A stretch of 64,000 nt of DNA from Diadophis punctatus similis (GCA_023053685.1 JALIGW010000005.1:28136501-28200500); one strand, 5' to 3'; positions 1 through 13,690 are shown, counted from the first letter of the stretch. A program made the numbers and translations. Notes: generated by a model from the sequence alone, not told the origin.

Positions 1-896
1 TCAACTACATAACTTAATAATGTGCCTTACAGATTCTTTGGATCTCTGACAAAAATCACATTTAATAAAAAGATTATATATGTGGTACTATGCCCACCAA
101 ATATTATTCTGTAAAAGGTTGTCCATACTACCCTATCTTTGAAATAGTGTTTATTTTCTTTTTAAAAAATGATGTGTGGAAAATGGCATATTCTATCATC
201 ATTTGCCAATAATACATGAGAAGAGAAATAGTCAAAATTGTTTATTTTTGTCTGTTTAAAAATTGTCTCTTTAATACACAAACGGAAAGAAAAAAAGTTA
301 AACTTGCACTTGGCTTATAAACAGCTGACTAAAGGCTTGAAAGCAGCGATAGAGAAGACCGTGAGAAAGCTACTGATTCTAAAGAAATAGAAACTTAAGG
401 CAGTCTCTTCATTTTTTTTAAAATTCTGGAGCAGCTAAATTCCACTGATAGGAAAAATGTTTAATAATTACACAGTCTGCTTATAGTAAACCAATGCAAA
501 GAATTAGCCCTGCTAATGCAATCTTTGCCAAAAATAGAACAGCAATGGGAATCAGGGGTGATATAAGGGACAAAATCACAGAGTATGACACTCCACAATC
601 TCAATCTCTCTCTCTCTCCCTGAACATCTGTCCAGCTGTTCCCCTCTTCAGGAATTCAGCTAAATATACAAAAGAGTTCAAACTGCTCACAGTACTAGCT
701 TCATATTTTCTCCAACTTCTGCATGGAACTGGATATTCTGAAGGAGAGCAATACTTTTGCTTAACTGAACTACTAAAGTCCCAGATCATGTCAAGGAGAG
801 GAAATCAGGGAGAAAAAAGAAAAGGGCCAGAATGCTCTTTCCATTTTCTGTTCAGTCTGAAGCTTCTCACTTATTCAACTGAATACTCTAAGCCCA

Positions 897-1100
897 TATA
901 TCATATCATATCATATCATATCATATCATATCATATCATATCATATCATATCATATCATATCATATCATATCATATCATATCATACCATACCATATCACA
1001 TATCACATATCACATATCACATATCACATATCACATATATCATATAGACTATATCATATAGACTATATCATATATCATATATCATATATCATTTATCATT
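897..1100. repeat. ATATC/TCATA pentanucleotide array decaying into related units
   Basis: About 85 bp of near-perfect 5-bp units (tcata) from roughly 900 to 985. These pass into 7-bp units (atatcac) to about 1035 and then irregular atatcat and gactatatcat units to 1100. A run of nine G follows. The graded change of unit suggests the array grew by local duplication of variants. The open frame through it (repeated Ser-Tyr-His-Ile-Ile) only reflects the repeat. Confidence 0.9.
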
Positions 1101-3985
1101 TCTTAACCTGGGGGGGGGACAGCTGTAAAATGTAGGTGTTTCAGCTGCAAATTTCCAGGTCAGGAAGTTTCCTAAACAATTTAGACTTCTTTTAGAAAAA
1201 CTAGTGCTAGAGAGGAAAGAAAAGTGAGAGTTGGAACAATAGAAGAACAGGACTAGAGAAGACACAATAATGTTCACAGCATAAAAGGCAATCGCCTAAA
1301 GAAGAGAAACTCATACCAAATGTTATTTTTAAGAGGTCTGAAGGACTTCGTAATATTTCACCCAGACTGTTAACAGAATTCACAGGGTTATTTTTTTTAA
1401 AAAAATATGGTTTTGGTATGATTAATTTTTTTTAAAAAAAACCTGCATAGGTAAATATAAAATTTAGGCTGAAACAAAGTATTTAAAGAAGAGAGCATGT
1501 GTTATTGATCATTAACATGTTCATGGCTTTGGATCAATACAGTAAGTCTGATCTGCTGGCTAACAGGGAGGGGACTCCTACCGCTAACATGGGCATGGGC
1601 AATTGGAAACTTGAATAGGATTGCTGAAAGGAAGGAAGTGCCCTACTTACTGAGGGAGATGGGACTTGCAGCTCAGTCCCTTTTAAAACTTAGTACTTTG
1701 TGTAAGCTGTAATCAAGCGTTTATCTGGAAGCATCTCACACATTTTGGATTATGTACTGTGTGTGCAATAAGCAACAATGATACTGATGAGACTGTCAGA
1801 TTTCTTGATGCTGTTTGTATAATGTATGTTACTACAGTTATTAATAGGTATGATATAAGGAAGGCATAAAAATGAGGAAATGAGTGAATCTGGTGAAAAC
1901 TGATAGACATTCACCATGGCAATCAAAGAAATAATTCAGGAGCTAGAAATCTGGATGTCCAGAGATTGCCGTTAGCCGGAGGCAGAACAGAAGAAAGAGA
2001 AAGTGTAAATAAACAAGGAAAAATGGGTAAAGATGTCACAGAATGATATAAAGGGCTCTGTGTCACACAAACAAGGGATGACCCAGAGAACAGGAACAGA
2101 AGCCTAGATGAATGGCTATGAAAAGAGGATGAAGAAAAAGAAAAAGAAAGTTATTTTTTAGGAAAGCAACTTGAATAAATAAAAAAGGGTCGAAGACTTA
2201 ACAAGGGACATAAATGTTACTTAAGAGTAAGAAGCAAAACTTTCAAGTTTGAAAGAAAGATGTCTAATGAGTCAGGCAGCCTATAAAAATCAAGGAGAGA
2301 TAAAAGACAAAGCCCTCCAGTTGGGGCTGGAAAGATTACTCATAAGCAAGAGGCAAAGAGAAAAAGTGGACCTGTCTATAATTTGGGGTCAATCGAGGTG
2401 GATCAGAGGACAAGTCCCACTCATAAAGAAAATCGACCCAAAGTACCTGCCGAAGAAAGGACTGAGGCCAAAATAACAAGGTGTGATCAGCAACTCACTG
2501 CTCAGTGAACAAATCGTGACTGGAAAAACTGCTTAGCAGTCCATTTGGATCTGGATCAGGGCCAGTGAGGAAGAGGTGCAAAAGGAAATGAGAAAAGAAA
2601 GAGAGGTAAGAGGAGGCTATTTCTTGACATTTTTGCAAGGCAAGTAAGATTGTTGAATTGTGTGAATAACTTTGGAGTTTAAAATGCACTTGGTTTTAAA
2701 AAAAGAATCTCCCTGGCTGTTGGATGACACACATACAGAGCGCGCACATTGTCCAAGAAAGCCTCTTAAGAGTTTTGGGCGGGAGGTGAAGAGAATTTGA
2801 AGTTATTCTTGTATATGGAAACATTTGGTTCTAGATCGGCATGTTTATTGTTTAATGTAAGTGCAATCCAGATAATAAAGATGTGTGCTCTATTTATAAC
2901 TTGAAATAGCTTGGGTAATTTTGGATATTCTTGGGAGATTCTGCTGGTAGAAGACTTGAGACACATATTCAATTGAAGGGTTTGGATAGGAATGAGAAAA
3001 GAAACATCTCCCACCCTATGGCTGATTAGAGTTTTCCCCTTTCCCCTTTCATAGCAGTTTCTCTAAATCACAATCATAAGAACAGCTGCCCAAGGAGCTA
3101 TATAGAAATATAAAATATAAAATATTTAACATAGAAATATAACTATAAAATATATTTATAAATATAAAATCTTAGCTCAGGCACTAAGGTCTTAACTATA
3201 AAGTATGACTAATTCAATCTAGCTAAAATTCGTTGGGATTGCTTTGAAATTGTAGTAGAACAATTTTTCCTCCATTCTCATCTTCAATTAAGAATACAGG
3301 ACTATTTTTTTCACAACAGTCTATATTTTATATGAAGAATAAGATGGTTCAATATTTGGCCACTTGCAGAGTATGTGTGAAGAAGAAGCAAGCATTTGGG
3401 GAGAAATAATTCTTGGAAAAACAGGTTATCAATATACATTGTCTTGAGTTGTTCCTTCGCCATTCAGAACTACCTTCCTAGTACCTTATGGTTTTTTGGT
3501 CTCCCAAACTATAATGAGACTCCAAACCCAGCATGCATTTTGAGCAGTTGAACGATAGAAAGAAGAAAAGTTACAGATCTAAGCACCATTCCCTATACTA
3601 GTAAGGCATGGATAGGATACCATAACATCCGATCTATGAGCAACCTCAAATAAAGATACACAAAAAAAGTGCAAAATAAAGATACAAAGAAACTGCTTAA
3701 ACTTTTATCACCCACATTGACGCTTGGGCTACAATTGGTACTTAACCAATTAAGCATTTCAGTCAGCTGACACCGGTAAACAAACATAAAATGGAATCTC
3801 CTCAAGATAAGGGAAAAATCTTTCATCCCAATAGTGCATTCCATGCCAGATCCCTCATAAAATTCCACACACAGAAAAAGATCCACACATCTAAGATCAT
3901 CACATCCCACAAGGCAAAGAACAACTTTTCTTTTCAGACTTCACAAGTCCCAGGACAGGAACACCTCAATTTACATATCTGACAT

Positions 3986-4152
3986 CAGCAATGGGTTGCT
4001 CCTGGTTCGGCCTGGTTCTGTGAGCCGGTAGTGGTGGCGGCAGGAGGCTCCACCCACCCACCCGGGATGCTTCTGCGCATGCGCAGAAGTGTCGCGCAAG
4101 CACACGAGTGCACGTGCAAACCGGTAGCAATGGGTTTTAGAACCCACTACTG
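3986..4152. mobile_element. hAT-type MITE (CAGTGGTGGGTT family)
   Basis: The ends resemble inverted CAG...gggtt / aaccc...CTG termini and the element is flanked by a perfect 8-bp duplication, tctgacat (3978-3985 and 4153-4160). Eight-base duplications are the hallmark of hAT transposases. It has no coding capacity. The interior is GC-rich and contains the perfect palindrome TGCGCATGCGCA at 4074-4085. It is related to the copy at 36694-36867. Confidence 0.85.
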
Positions 4153-4683
4153 TCTGACATGCCTCACGATCAAAGTTCTTTATTACTATAAATATTACCA
4201 CTCTTAGTGTTCTAACTTTGTGGCCTACCTTCAATTGCTATACTCCATGTTAAGCTGTTGAGTAAAGCTGTCTTCCTTTTCAAACAACTACCTGGTGTGT
4301 TATTTGTGACCCGGTTCAGATTTGACCCAAGAACTTTTCTTCCAACAAGATCAAAGATGTCTGTACTGTTACAACTATTATAGAAACTTTTCTATATAAT
4401 TAATAAGTGGTACTTAGGCCATTGTTTAGGGCTTAGACCCAATTAGAGCTAACACATTTTCTGTGAGCCAGAACTGCCTCTTTTGCATGCCATCACTTAA
4501 TTTGCATTAATGATTAAGAAAAGCAACTGAAATGCCAGGCTCTCCTTAATTCATATACCATGGACTACCGCCAAGACACAGCAACAGATCTGGAAACTAT
4601 GCAGACTGTGTCATGTTGGGTTAGAACTACCAGCTAGCCTGCAGAATTCAATATGTGCCTCCAGGACCTTGAATCACCCTTTT

Positions 4684-4726
4684 CAATAGTATAGCATTGC
4701 TGTACTATTGCAATGCTATACTATTG
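4684..4726. repeat. Perfect 17-bp inverted repeat with 9-nt loop
   Basis: Arms 4684-4700 and 4710-4726 are exact reverse complements (caatagtatagcattgc). The loop is tgtactatt. It is AT-rich and isolated, with no recognisable transposon termini beside it. Confidence 0.85.
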
Positions 4727-5369
4727 AGCTACACTTTGCTCAATCATAATTACAGTATTATTTCTGATATACCAGTTCACATTTCTGGGCAGTCATATTC
4801 ATTAGAAGATCCAGAAAAGATAATTTGCTAGGTAACAAATTCATTTTTTCCATGTTTTAACAATCCAAAAGTGAAAGAATGTGTTCATATAAACTTTAGC
4901 AGTGTTCTCCTTTGTAAGAGTGGGAACTCCCTCTTTCATCCCTTGTTTTAAAAAGCAAAGGGGACCATTTGTTGTTCTTCCCCCTTCCTACTTCTGGCTA
5001 GATTAAGGTGATATTCTTGTCCTGTTCACCTTCCAAAGTTTCCACAGTTATGTTTTTTCCCCCTCAAGAGAAGATAGCAAATAGGAAATCAAATCATAAA
5101 ACTGATGCAGTTGTTGTTCTTCAATAACCGAAAAGAACTTTGATAGCAGTAAGAACTTATATTAATGTTCCATTTAGCAATGTTTAGTACCCTTCTGAGT
5201 CTGTATGGAACGGCACACAGGGAGCATCTTAACTCAAGTTTCTAATCGATTTTGTAAAACAGCTTAGAAAGGAACACAAATAATGATGTCAGGAGAGAAG
5301 ATCATGAGCTCTGATTTGATTGGAAAAGAGATGATGGTTTTGGATCCAAGAAACAAGTAAAGGCAACAT

Positions 5370-6230
5370 ATTGTTGGAAGAAATATCATCTGGTTCCGTT
5401 CCAAGTGGGGAGAAAGACACTGGAAACATGGAGGCTGATTGGAAAGATGGTTTAATGGTGAAGCAGAACCATCAAGCACATGGCCCTGGTGCAGCTGAAC
5501 ACATGGAGTTGAGAGAGAGGGTTATTTATACCTTCTCTTGAGCTTTTAACTTGAGCTTCCTGTTCCTGTGCAAGCTATTGACTGCTGTAGGTGTCATAGC
5601 TAACCTTGTAGCAGTGGTGGGTTCCTACTGGAGCTGTCCGGTGCGTAGCTCTGGTAGGGAGTGACCGATTGTGCAACTTGCGCGCGACCGCTCCGGAGCC
5701 ATCTTCGCCAGTCCGTTGCACGCATCGCCATCTTTTTGTGAGAATTTTTGGGCAATTTTGCTTCTGCGCATGCGTGGAAGCAAAATCGCGCCAAAATCTC
5801 ACGCTCGCGCGCGTCCCCTCATAAGATTTTGGTGAGATTTTGCTTTCGTGCATGCGCAGAAGCAAAATTGCACAAGGGGGCGTGCGCACGTAGCGAACAC
5901 ACACGCGCCCAAAACGTGGAAATGCACGCGCAGCGCACTGGCATCGGTAAGTGAGCAACCCGCCCCTGCCTTGTAGGGTTTCTGAGTCAAGCTTGGTTGA
6001 AGCTTGCGGGGTGAGTCAATGTCCCCAGGTGATTTTGTAATGCAGTGAGCCCTGCTGCTAGATAATCCTATAATGTCCTGGAGTGTCATGTCTTAATCCC
6101 ATCACCGTAGAGCTGAAGGTCTTTTGTTTTGTAGATAGGCTGGCCCAGTCTTTCTTTATGGGCACCAAATATCTGCTGGGGGCAGGGAACTGTTTCCTGT
6201 CTTTAAAACATGTTTCTTCTTTTATCATCC
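5370..6230 (-). mobile_element. Probable LTR (minus orientation), split by a hAT MITE
   Basis: Read on the minus strand, the segment has a TATA-like box (ggtataaataacc, plus 5521-5533) followed about 70 nt later by an ATTAAA polyadenylation-type signal (plus 5450-5456). That is the U3-R arrangement of a retroelement LTR. I could not fix either end or a target duplication, and no internal coding region is visible. The MITE at 5612-5968 sits inside it. It could instead be another repeat class. Confidence 0.35.
5612..5968. mobile_element. hAT-type MITE (GTGGGTTCCTAC family)
   Basis: It begins cagtggtgggttcctac and ends with a degraded inverse (caacccgcccctg). A perfect 8-bp duplication, ccttgtag, lies at 5604-5611 and 5969-5976. 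It is 357 bp, GC-rich and non-coding, with internal fold-back segments around tgcgcatgcgtgg and gtgcatgcgcag. Family members are at 20819-21144 and 54959-55225. Confidence 0.88.
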
Positions 6231-6384
6231 AGGGAAATATAATATTCTGCTTTTTTAATATTTCCTAAAATATATCATTCTTCTGGGAGGGGAGTGGCTT
6301 CCCACAATACAGAATATGTGACTAACAGAGATATTCCTTTGCGGTTAAGATTTGATTTAACAATAGAAGTCAAATCCAAACACA

Positions 6385-6612
6385 AAAGAGTATCCCCACT
6401 CTACTGGCCTTCCGCAAAGCCGTAAAAACATGGCTCTTCCGGCAGGCGGGGTGAAGAAGTAGAAGATCGGAATGAATGTTTTTTTTTTTAAATGATGTTA
6501 TGTTTTATATTATCATGTTTTTTTATTGTATTGTTCTTATTCCTATTGTATGCCGCCCTGAGTCCTACGGGATTGGGCGGCCTATAACAACTTTTAATTA
6601 AATTAAATTAAA
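6385..6612 (+). mobile_element. 5'-truncated LINE 3' end (CR1/L2-type)
   Basis: The last codons of a reverse-transcriptase ORF are readable (LAFRKAVKTWLFRQAG, then TGA, about 6410-6455). A short 3' UTR follows, ending in the squamate motif gccgccctgagtcctacggg...gggcggcctat and a (TTAAA)n tail near 6595-6612. The same terminus occurs in the nested copy at 41957-42187. 5' truncation is usual for LINE insertions. Confidence 0.75.
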
Positions 6613-8894
6613 TTATGTGGTGAAAAGATCAGCAGAGACAAAAGTGAGGATGCTCCTGACATATTCTATATGAATTTATACTCTTACTCATTTCACAAAA
6701 CCGTATACAACCAAAATCTATTGCAAATTATCATTTCACCTACTGAGGCAACAGGTAAATTAATCTGGGTGCAGTACTCTCTTGGTTTTATGAAAACAAA
6801 GGTAATTCTGAAAACTATTCTCTTTCAGGTAAATGTTTATATCCAACAGGCTCAATATAGGAATTTCATTTTCTGTTCTCTTTCAACATATTTTAAATTA
6901 AAATTATTTTAAAATTCCTATAGAGAACCAAATAATTGTACAGGCTTACCCTCCCCCTCCCCCAAGCCTCTCAAAACCTGCTATTTGCACAAGAAATCAT
7001 ATAGAACATTGACTTATCTGAGTACATTATCACCTGTCTTGGAGTAGCAGTGGTGGGCACTGGAATAACTTGACTTCTTCAATTGCCATAATAGAACAGT
7101 CATAGTACAAAAACTTCTGATTGCCTATGAGTTAAATCAGTTTCTGAACTGGATGTATTTTCTTTTATATGGGAACATCCACAAGGACAATTCTGCCTTG
7201 AATTGGCTAAACCTGGTCTTTTGATTGCTTTTTATTCATGCTGGACAGGATAATTTATTTTCATTTTGAAAGAAAAGTTTCCATATGCACTCCTCCAGGA
7301 TGGAATAAATATAATGGCTTTGGATTAAAATTAACTATTTCATGAAGTTTAATATCATTTAGGGTCTGCATCTGGTAAATATAGTTCACTTAAAAAAAAT
7401 CCCGTTGAATACATTGCTAATAAATCTGACCAATTGCTTCTAAGTATTAAAATGTTTTACCCTTCCTCATTTCTTGTCACGTCCTGCAAGATTACTACCA
7501 AAATAAAATTGGCTTTAATGGAAAATCTTGATTCCTTTAATTATTCTAAACATGGCAACCATAAGAATATAATTCTAGGCTACCAATATTTGTTTTCCAT
7601 TCAGGTGCTCCTTCTGTATTAGCTGACTTTAAGAGTCTTATTTTGAGAAATACTCTTCTTGCCAATATCCTACTTTCACTATAGCCACTCAGAGTTCATG
7701 AATGTTGCATTATCAGGGTTCTTACTTACATGAAGCACCATGATTCTGTGTGTTTTATTCTATGCCCCGTTTCCTTTCCTATGTACTAAGGCCTTCAGCT
7801 ACAGCAACAGGGAATGGTGTTAATGAGAAAACTGGTCCAGGCAGTATTTCTCGTTCATGAATATGTCACTGGAATCAGGATCATTTGAAACTTTTTTTTT
7901 AAATTGCAGCAGAACAATTCAATCAGTCCATGGAATAAAAGAGGCTTGTATTTATTTATAAATGTATTGAATTTATTTATGTAGTTTTTTTAATAGTACT
8001 TGGGTTTAATATAGACAGGAGTTTTCAAACATATCCGGGAACTGTCACTTCATTCTTCTAAGGTCTTGGATACAATTTTCCAGAAGATGTGATATTTGGG
8101 TCATACGGTCATTTTAGTGCAGAAACCATTTCTATGCTTCATGCAGAGTGTCAGTTTTGTGTACGTGCTTGTATAGGCATAAGACAAACTGAGTGTTATG
8201 TGAATTTTTTGTTGAGAAGTAAACTTTGTCTCCAAAAATACTACTGCTACATGAGACAGCTGGCTTATTTCCTAACATGACTACACTGATGTTATTAATA
8301 TATGACATAAAAGATTTGAACCAGATATTTGCAATGAATTTCAAATGCAACCGTTTTCTTCTTTTAAAAAATCTTTACAGTATAAATGGAAATTCCTTTG
8401 CTTTATTTAAAGAGAGTTGTTCAGAAATATTGCTTCTCTGTTATAGAGAAGAGTGAGATATAGTCTCAGCGTCTCTTGCAAAATACAAGGAACATCACTT
8501 TTCTTTACTCAACTGGGAATTTATCCCTGAAGCCTGGCTTGAGCCTGAGAAAAGTTGCTCTTTTCATGACATATTGGGCCAAGTTGACTACATTACATTA
8601 CATATAGATAGGAGATAATACCCTAGATATTTAAACAGTCATCCATATTTTTAATAAACAAAAGTTTTCAAACACTTATTCTCAAAATTTAAAAGAAATC
8701 AGTCCTACTGGACAATGATATTAAATGCATGTTATCTTAAGCTCTCAAAGAAAAAGATACAATGGTCTTTCTGCACTAATTAGTCTGTTCCCTGTGTTAA
8801 CTTTCAGGTTCTCAAAATAAAATACAGTCTAGTTTAAAAAAGAAATAGGTTTTCATTTCTCGTTCTCATAAAGAATGGATAATAGCAACATTTA

Positions 8895-9116
8895 GAATAG
8901 CAATAGCACTTATATACCGCTTCACAGTGCTTTACAGCCCTCTCTAAGCAGTTTACAGAGTCAGCATATTTCCCTCAACAATCTGGGTCCTCATTTTACC
9001 AACCTCGGAAGGATGGAAGGCTGAGTTAATCCTCAGCCGTTCAGAATTGCTCCTGGAGTGAGCAGTGAGTTAGCCTGCAGTACTGCATTCTAGCTACTGC
9101 ACCACCATAGCTCTGA
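8895..9116 (-). mobile_element. tRNA-derived SINE with (GCTATT)n tail, minus strand
   Basis: Reverse-complemented, it starts agctatggtggtgcagtagc and carries the body that pairs cctcggaaggatggaagg with an aatctgggtcctcattttacc-type stretch. It ends in aagtgctattgctatt repeats. It matches the plus-strand copy at 57386-57610 and the truncated copy at 52437-52570. The tRNA-like head is decayed; it is not a tRNA gene. Confidence 0.8.
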
Positions 9117-9142
9117 ATAATATGTTCTTAAAAGAGATATAA

Positions 9143-9496
9143 GGGACGCGGTGGCTCAGTGGCCAAGATGCTGAGCTTGTTGATCAGAAAGGTTGGCAGT
9201 TCAGCGGTTCGAATCCCTAACGCCACGTAACGGAGTGAGCTCCCGTTACTTGTCCCAGCTTCTGCCAACCTAGCAATTCGAAAGCATGTAAAAATGCCAA
9301 TAGAAAAATAGAGACCACCTTGGTGGGAAGGTAACAGCGTTCCGTGTGACTTTGGCATTTAGTCATGCCGGCCACATGACCACAGAATCGTCATCAGACA
9401 GCTCTGGCTCTTCGGCTAAGAAACAGAGATGAGCACCGCCCCCTAGAATCGGTAACGACTAGCACGTATGTGCGAGGGGAACCTTTACCTTACCTT
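9143..9496 (+). mobile_element. Full-length Sauria-type SINE with 15-bp target duplication
   Basis: The head gggacgcggtggctcagtgg holds an A box, and ggttcgaatcc is a good B box for RNA polymerase III. The body includes the accaccttggtgggaaggtaac and gagcaccgccccctagaatc segments known from squamate Sauria SINEs. The 3' end, ggggaacctttacctta, is the type shared with Bov-B LINEs. The element is bracketed by a perfect 15-bp duplication, ttaaaagagatataa (9128-9142 and 9497-9511). Its intactness and perfect duplication suggest a fairly recent insertion. Confidence 0.92.
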
Positions 9497-11283
9497 TTAA
9501 AAGAGATATAATGTTGTTCCATGGGCTAGGCATGTTTTTACTGAAAAGGAATCTAAGCAATGCTCATAGACCCAAGTCATAGTCAAGAAAGCTTAGGGAT
9601 TTCAGGTATTTAAGGCTTAGCACTTCCTTGGTCCACTGCTTCTGACACTGAGGCTACAAGCAAATGAAAATAACAGAGTAAATTGTCTCAGTCCATTTGC
9701 TAACATCAAACTAACTCATAAGAATCTGTGTCCTGCTAAGATTGCCACCTAATGGGTACAGACTCACACATATATTCCCTTACAAGTAGCAAGATCTAAG
9801 CCAAGTTGACAAGTGCTCAAATGTCTCTTAATTATTTGAACCCAGCTTAAGTATAATGACCCCCTCATATAAGATGAAAGGGAGCATCTGAACTGAAAAG
9901 GATGATGGTGGCAAAGCCATTCTTCAGTCTTGAGGGAAAGTAACTGCTAGAACTCATATGTGGCTATGAAATGAGAAGTGATGCATTTTAATAGGGAACT
10001 TTCCCCAGGAAGCTCAAGCAAAGCTTTTTGTGGTTAGAAATATCATCTTCATTTATAAGTTAACATTTAAAAAGTAGGAAATATCTTCTTTAAGAAGGAG
10101 ACTTAAATATTCCACTCCTTTCTCATTTCACTGACTGTTTCCCAGGCTGTGTTTACATGGATAAAGTCTTGCATAGGAATGATGAATGCACTGATCTGTG
10201 CATAGCTGAATAGTAGTGAGTACAGGGAAAAAGGAGAGTTGTGCCACTAGATCAAAATACCAAAAGGGATGAAAAAAAATTCTAAATTCTGCAAGCTACA
10301 TTGGAAGACCACCATTTTATTAATAACTTAATTATTGTTCAGAAAAATAACCCCACCATACTAATTATATTACATTATTCTTAGACAAAATGGCTAACTT
10401 ATTGACAGCAGTTAATTTTGCAGAGAAGGACCTGAAATACACTGGAACCTACTCTATAGGAATTATTAAACTTTCTTTTGTGAAAGTGGAGAGACCCACT
10501 GACAGAGAGTTCAGCCTGGTTTTGCACATGAAAATATATCTATAATGGGATTGCAGCTAAATTGAATTTGTTATGAATATTCCAAGGTCTTTTGCTTCTT
10601 ATTATGATGTTCAGATAAATTTTATCACTGTGAAATACCTGGGCTTCAACAACATACATTATTGTTTAAGTCTGTAGGTATTGATTTCAATTTGTCTCAA
10701 CAAGGAGCTCCACACAGCAGAATGTGATGTGATTCTGCTGAAAATTGCTTTGAAGAAATACTTTATGTCTACTTGAAACATCCTCATTTCTTTTAGCTCT
10801 GTCATATGTTAAAAGTTAGAAAAAGCCTAACTTTTCAGATTCTGCACATTTACAGAAGTTTCCATTGACTTGGCAACTGCTGGACACAATAAGAACGTCG
10901 TGCAAAGTTAAATGCATGCTTCACTCAAACGTTTATGGAACAAAAGTTCCATCATAGCTCTACGATAGATCATAGAAAAATAGTGGAACTTTTTGACAAA
11001 ACATAGGCATTGAATAATTATAAGCAAAGAGATGGAGCACTGATTATCTACCCAAAATAGATAATCTACCCTCTGTGTATACAAACACAGCACCTGAAAG
11101 ACAACACCAGGCCAAAATGACTTACTGGTACAGCATCTTTGATGGTTCATGTGGAATAGAGATGTCCAACCAGGCAAAATCATTCCAGGATATTCCCACA
11201 CATACTTTTAAAAACATTTGTTGCAGAGCTTAATACTATTGAGAAAATGTTCACTAGACATAACAGCAACATAAAAGTTTTCA

Positions 11284-11373
<90 letters not shown>

Positions 11374-13261
11374 CTAGAAAAAAGATGCAAAATGATAAAT
11401 TGTGCTTCATATTTTGCGCATGCATAAATATGAATGTTCATGTATTCATATATTGTACATAAATATACTTTTTCCGTGGTTGTAAATAAAAACCACATAG
11501 CACAAACATTGGTGTCCTCACATACACCCATGATAAAGGAACAGATCTGCATAGCAGTGTAAAACCTTTTACAAACCCCTGTATTTCTTTGCTCCTCATT
11601 ATGCATAAAGATGTATATGAGGAAGGACCGTAATAACAATAAATATACTTTTCAACTATTTTGAATTTAAATTCATGGCATCTCTATACAAGAAGGATCA
11701 GGTAGCTTGCACTATGAAAATCTCTACCTGATGAGACATGCACTCTCAAGATACTCTTCAGCCTTAAAGATCAACTGTCTGCTGAAATTTTGGAACAAAC
11801 ATAGGTGGACAGAAAAAAAGCTAGAAATGAAGATATTTTCGGTCTAAACATGGTTATAATTCCATGGATGTGTGAAAAGGATTATCAAAGGTTAGAGTCT
11901 CCCAGATAAATGCCAAGCCAATTACTTCTTATTAATGACAGACAATGAACTTTGGCTCTGCAAAAATATACATTCAATGTGGTATGACATAATACAATAA
12001 ATCATATTTGATAATGAGTTGTTTTAAATGGCAAACTAGCACTTTTAGCAATCCAATGCTTTTGTGGGTAGAGATTTTCCCACCTGTGAAAGATGCTACA
12101 GACCTATTTTAAAAAGGGCAGTTCACTATTTGAAGGCATCTTCTTTTGAAAAGGTGTCCAAAGTTTTATTTAAAAAGTATATGTAAAAAGAATAGCAGAA
12201 GTCTTGAAGTTCTTTAACTTACTATATTTCAAATAATTGATTTATTTCTATACATCTAAATGCAAATTTGACAACTTTGCCCTACAGAATTCATGCTGAA
12301 TCATCTTTATGAGAATAATTTCAGCTTTTAGGAAACATGGTAGCCTTTCTTATTACATTTACCAATGGCTGATTTGAATCTAGGACATGTTGAAGAGGAA
12401 AATATTCAGAAAAATGAAGATTTGTAAATATGGAGAAAATTGTTTTAAAAACATTTCCTCCCACTCCCTTCTGGATCCACACATTCCTTTTCTACATCCC
12501 TTCCAAAAATTATTGATCTACAAGTTTATCCTTCAACTTGGTATCATCCAGATGTTCAGGACTTCACAGAGGTGTCCAAATCAAACCACTGTGATACCAA
12601 ATTGATGACAACGATGCAACCTAACAAATGCCACAATTAAGTATTAGCATCAGGATGTCTGATTCAGGTATGGAAATTGTGACATTTGTGTGATTATGTC
12701 TGTGTGAACGTGCCATTCTTTGTCCATCCTCCCAACAGACACATTTATTTCATCTTCCAGGCATTACTGATCTTACTATCTAGGAATCAACAAACATCTC
12801 AGGATTTATAATGTTCAAAAAGAGTTTTAAAGATTTTGGTTTTTCATCTTCATAAACTACATCTAGGGCACTCCACAGTTCATGAAATTAAAGTAATTAA
12901 TTAATGAAGTTCTAAGATCCTCACTGCTTTTTCAAAGAAGAAATACACACTTTGTGTTCAAATCTGAAGCTGTTTCTGTCATCAGATCACATGGGAAGAA
13001 GGACAAAGCAACTAGGACAACCCTTCTGAAGCTGCCTCTTCAAAGTGATTTGATGAAAGGCATTTCATGTGCACAAATGCACACACTACTCCTTCAAATA
13101 TTTTACTTAGGTTCTTTAAAATGCGCAGCACTTCCAGAGATAAGTCAATATCGAAATGAAGACCATTGAAGTCAAAACAAGGATAGAGAAAACTCGAACT
13201 GCATTCTTCAAAATGAAAAAGGTATTTTCTTCAAAATGAAAAAGGCTTGTCAGATACTACA

Positions 13262-13690
13262 TCTTTTCTATCCTGCTCTATAGAGTAGAGAGTTGGTCTC
13301 TGACAAAAAGCCACTTGAAGAGACTGGAAGCATTTGAAATGTGGATTTACAGGCAGCTGTTACATATAAATTGGGTTGACAAAATCAGAAATGAGGTGGT
13401 GATAAGCCGCCTGGGAAAGCCAAGGGAAATAATCAAAACCATAAAAAAGTGAAAGTTAGAATATTTTGGACATGTAATGCGACACCCAGAAAAATACGGC
13501 ATACTTCACTTAATCCTACAAGGAAAGATTGAAGACAAACGAGGTACAGGCAGAAGAAGGGCATCATGGCTTCAAAATCTAAGGGACTAGTTTGGACAAA
13601 ACTCAGCAGCACTTTTTCGTGTGGCTGTTGATAAAAATAGGATCTCCAACATGATCGCCAACATCTGATGACGGATATGGCACAAGAAGA
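13262..13690 (+). mobile_element. Degenerate LINE C-terminal region (R4/Dong- or RTE-like)
   Basis: The conceptual reading (with stops) runs LKRLEAFEMWIYRQLLHINW, then KLEYFGHVMRHPEKYG, then GKIEDKRGTGRRRASWLQNL. This is the region after the reverse-transcriptase core of site-specific or RTE-like LINEs (Trp/FGH/GRRR motifs). In-frame stops interrupt it after IKTIKK and after the NLRD motif, so it is dead. It ends in ggcacaagaagaagaatcg. The exact clade is uncertain. Confidence 0.65.

Noticed and set aside
494..1135. 213-codon frame with Ser-Tyr-His-Ile-Ile repeats
   Set aside because: It follows the pentanucleotide microsatellite. No homologous motif outside the repeat.
9143..9220. tRNA gene call on the A/B boxes (also at 18903, 43403 and 57386)
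   Set aside because: The internal promoter words are SINE heads. There is no full cloverleaf and each continues into a SINE body and LINE-type tail.
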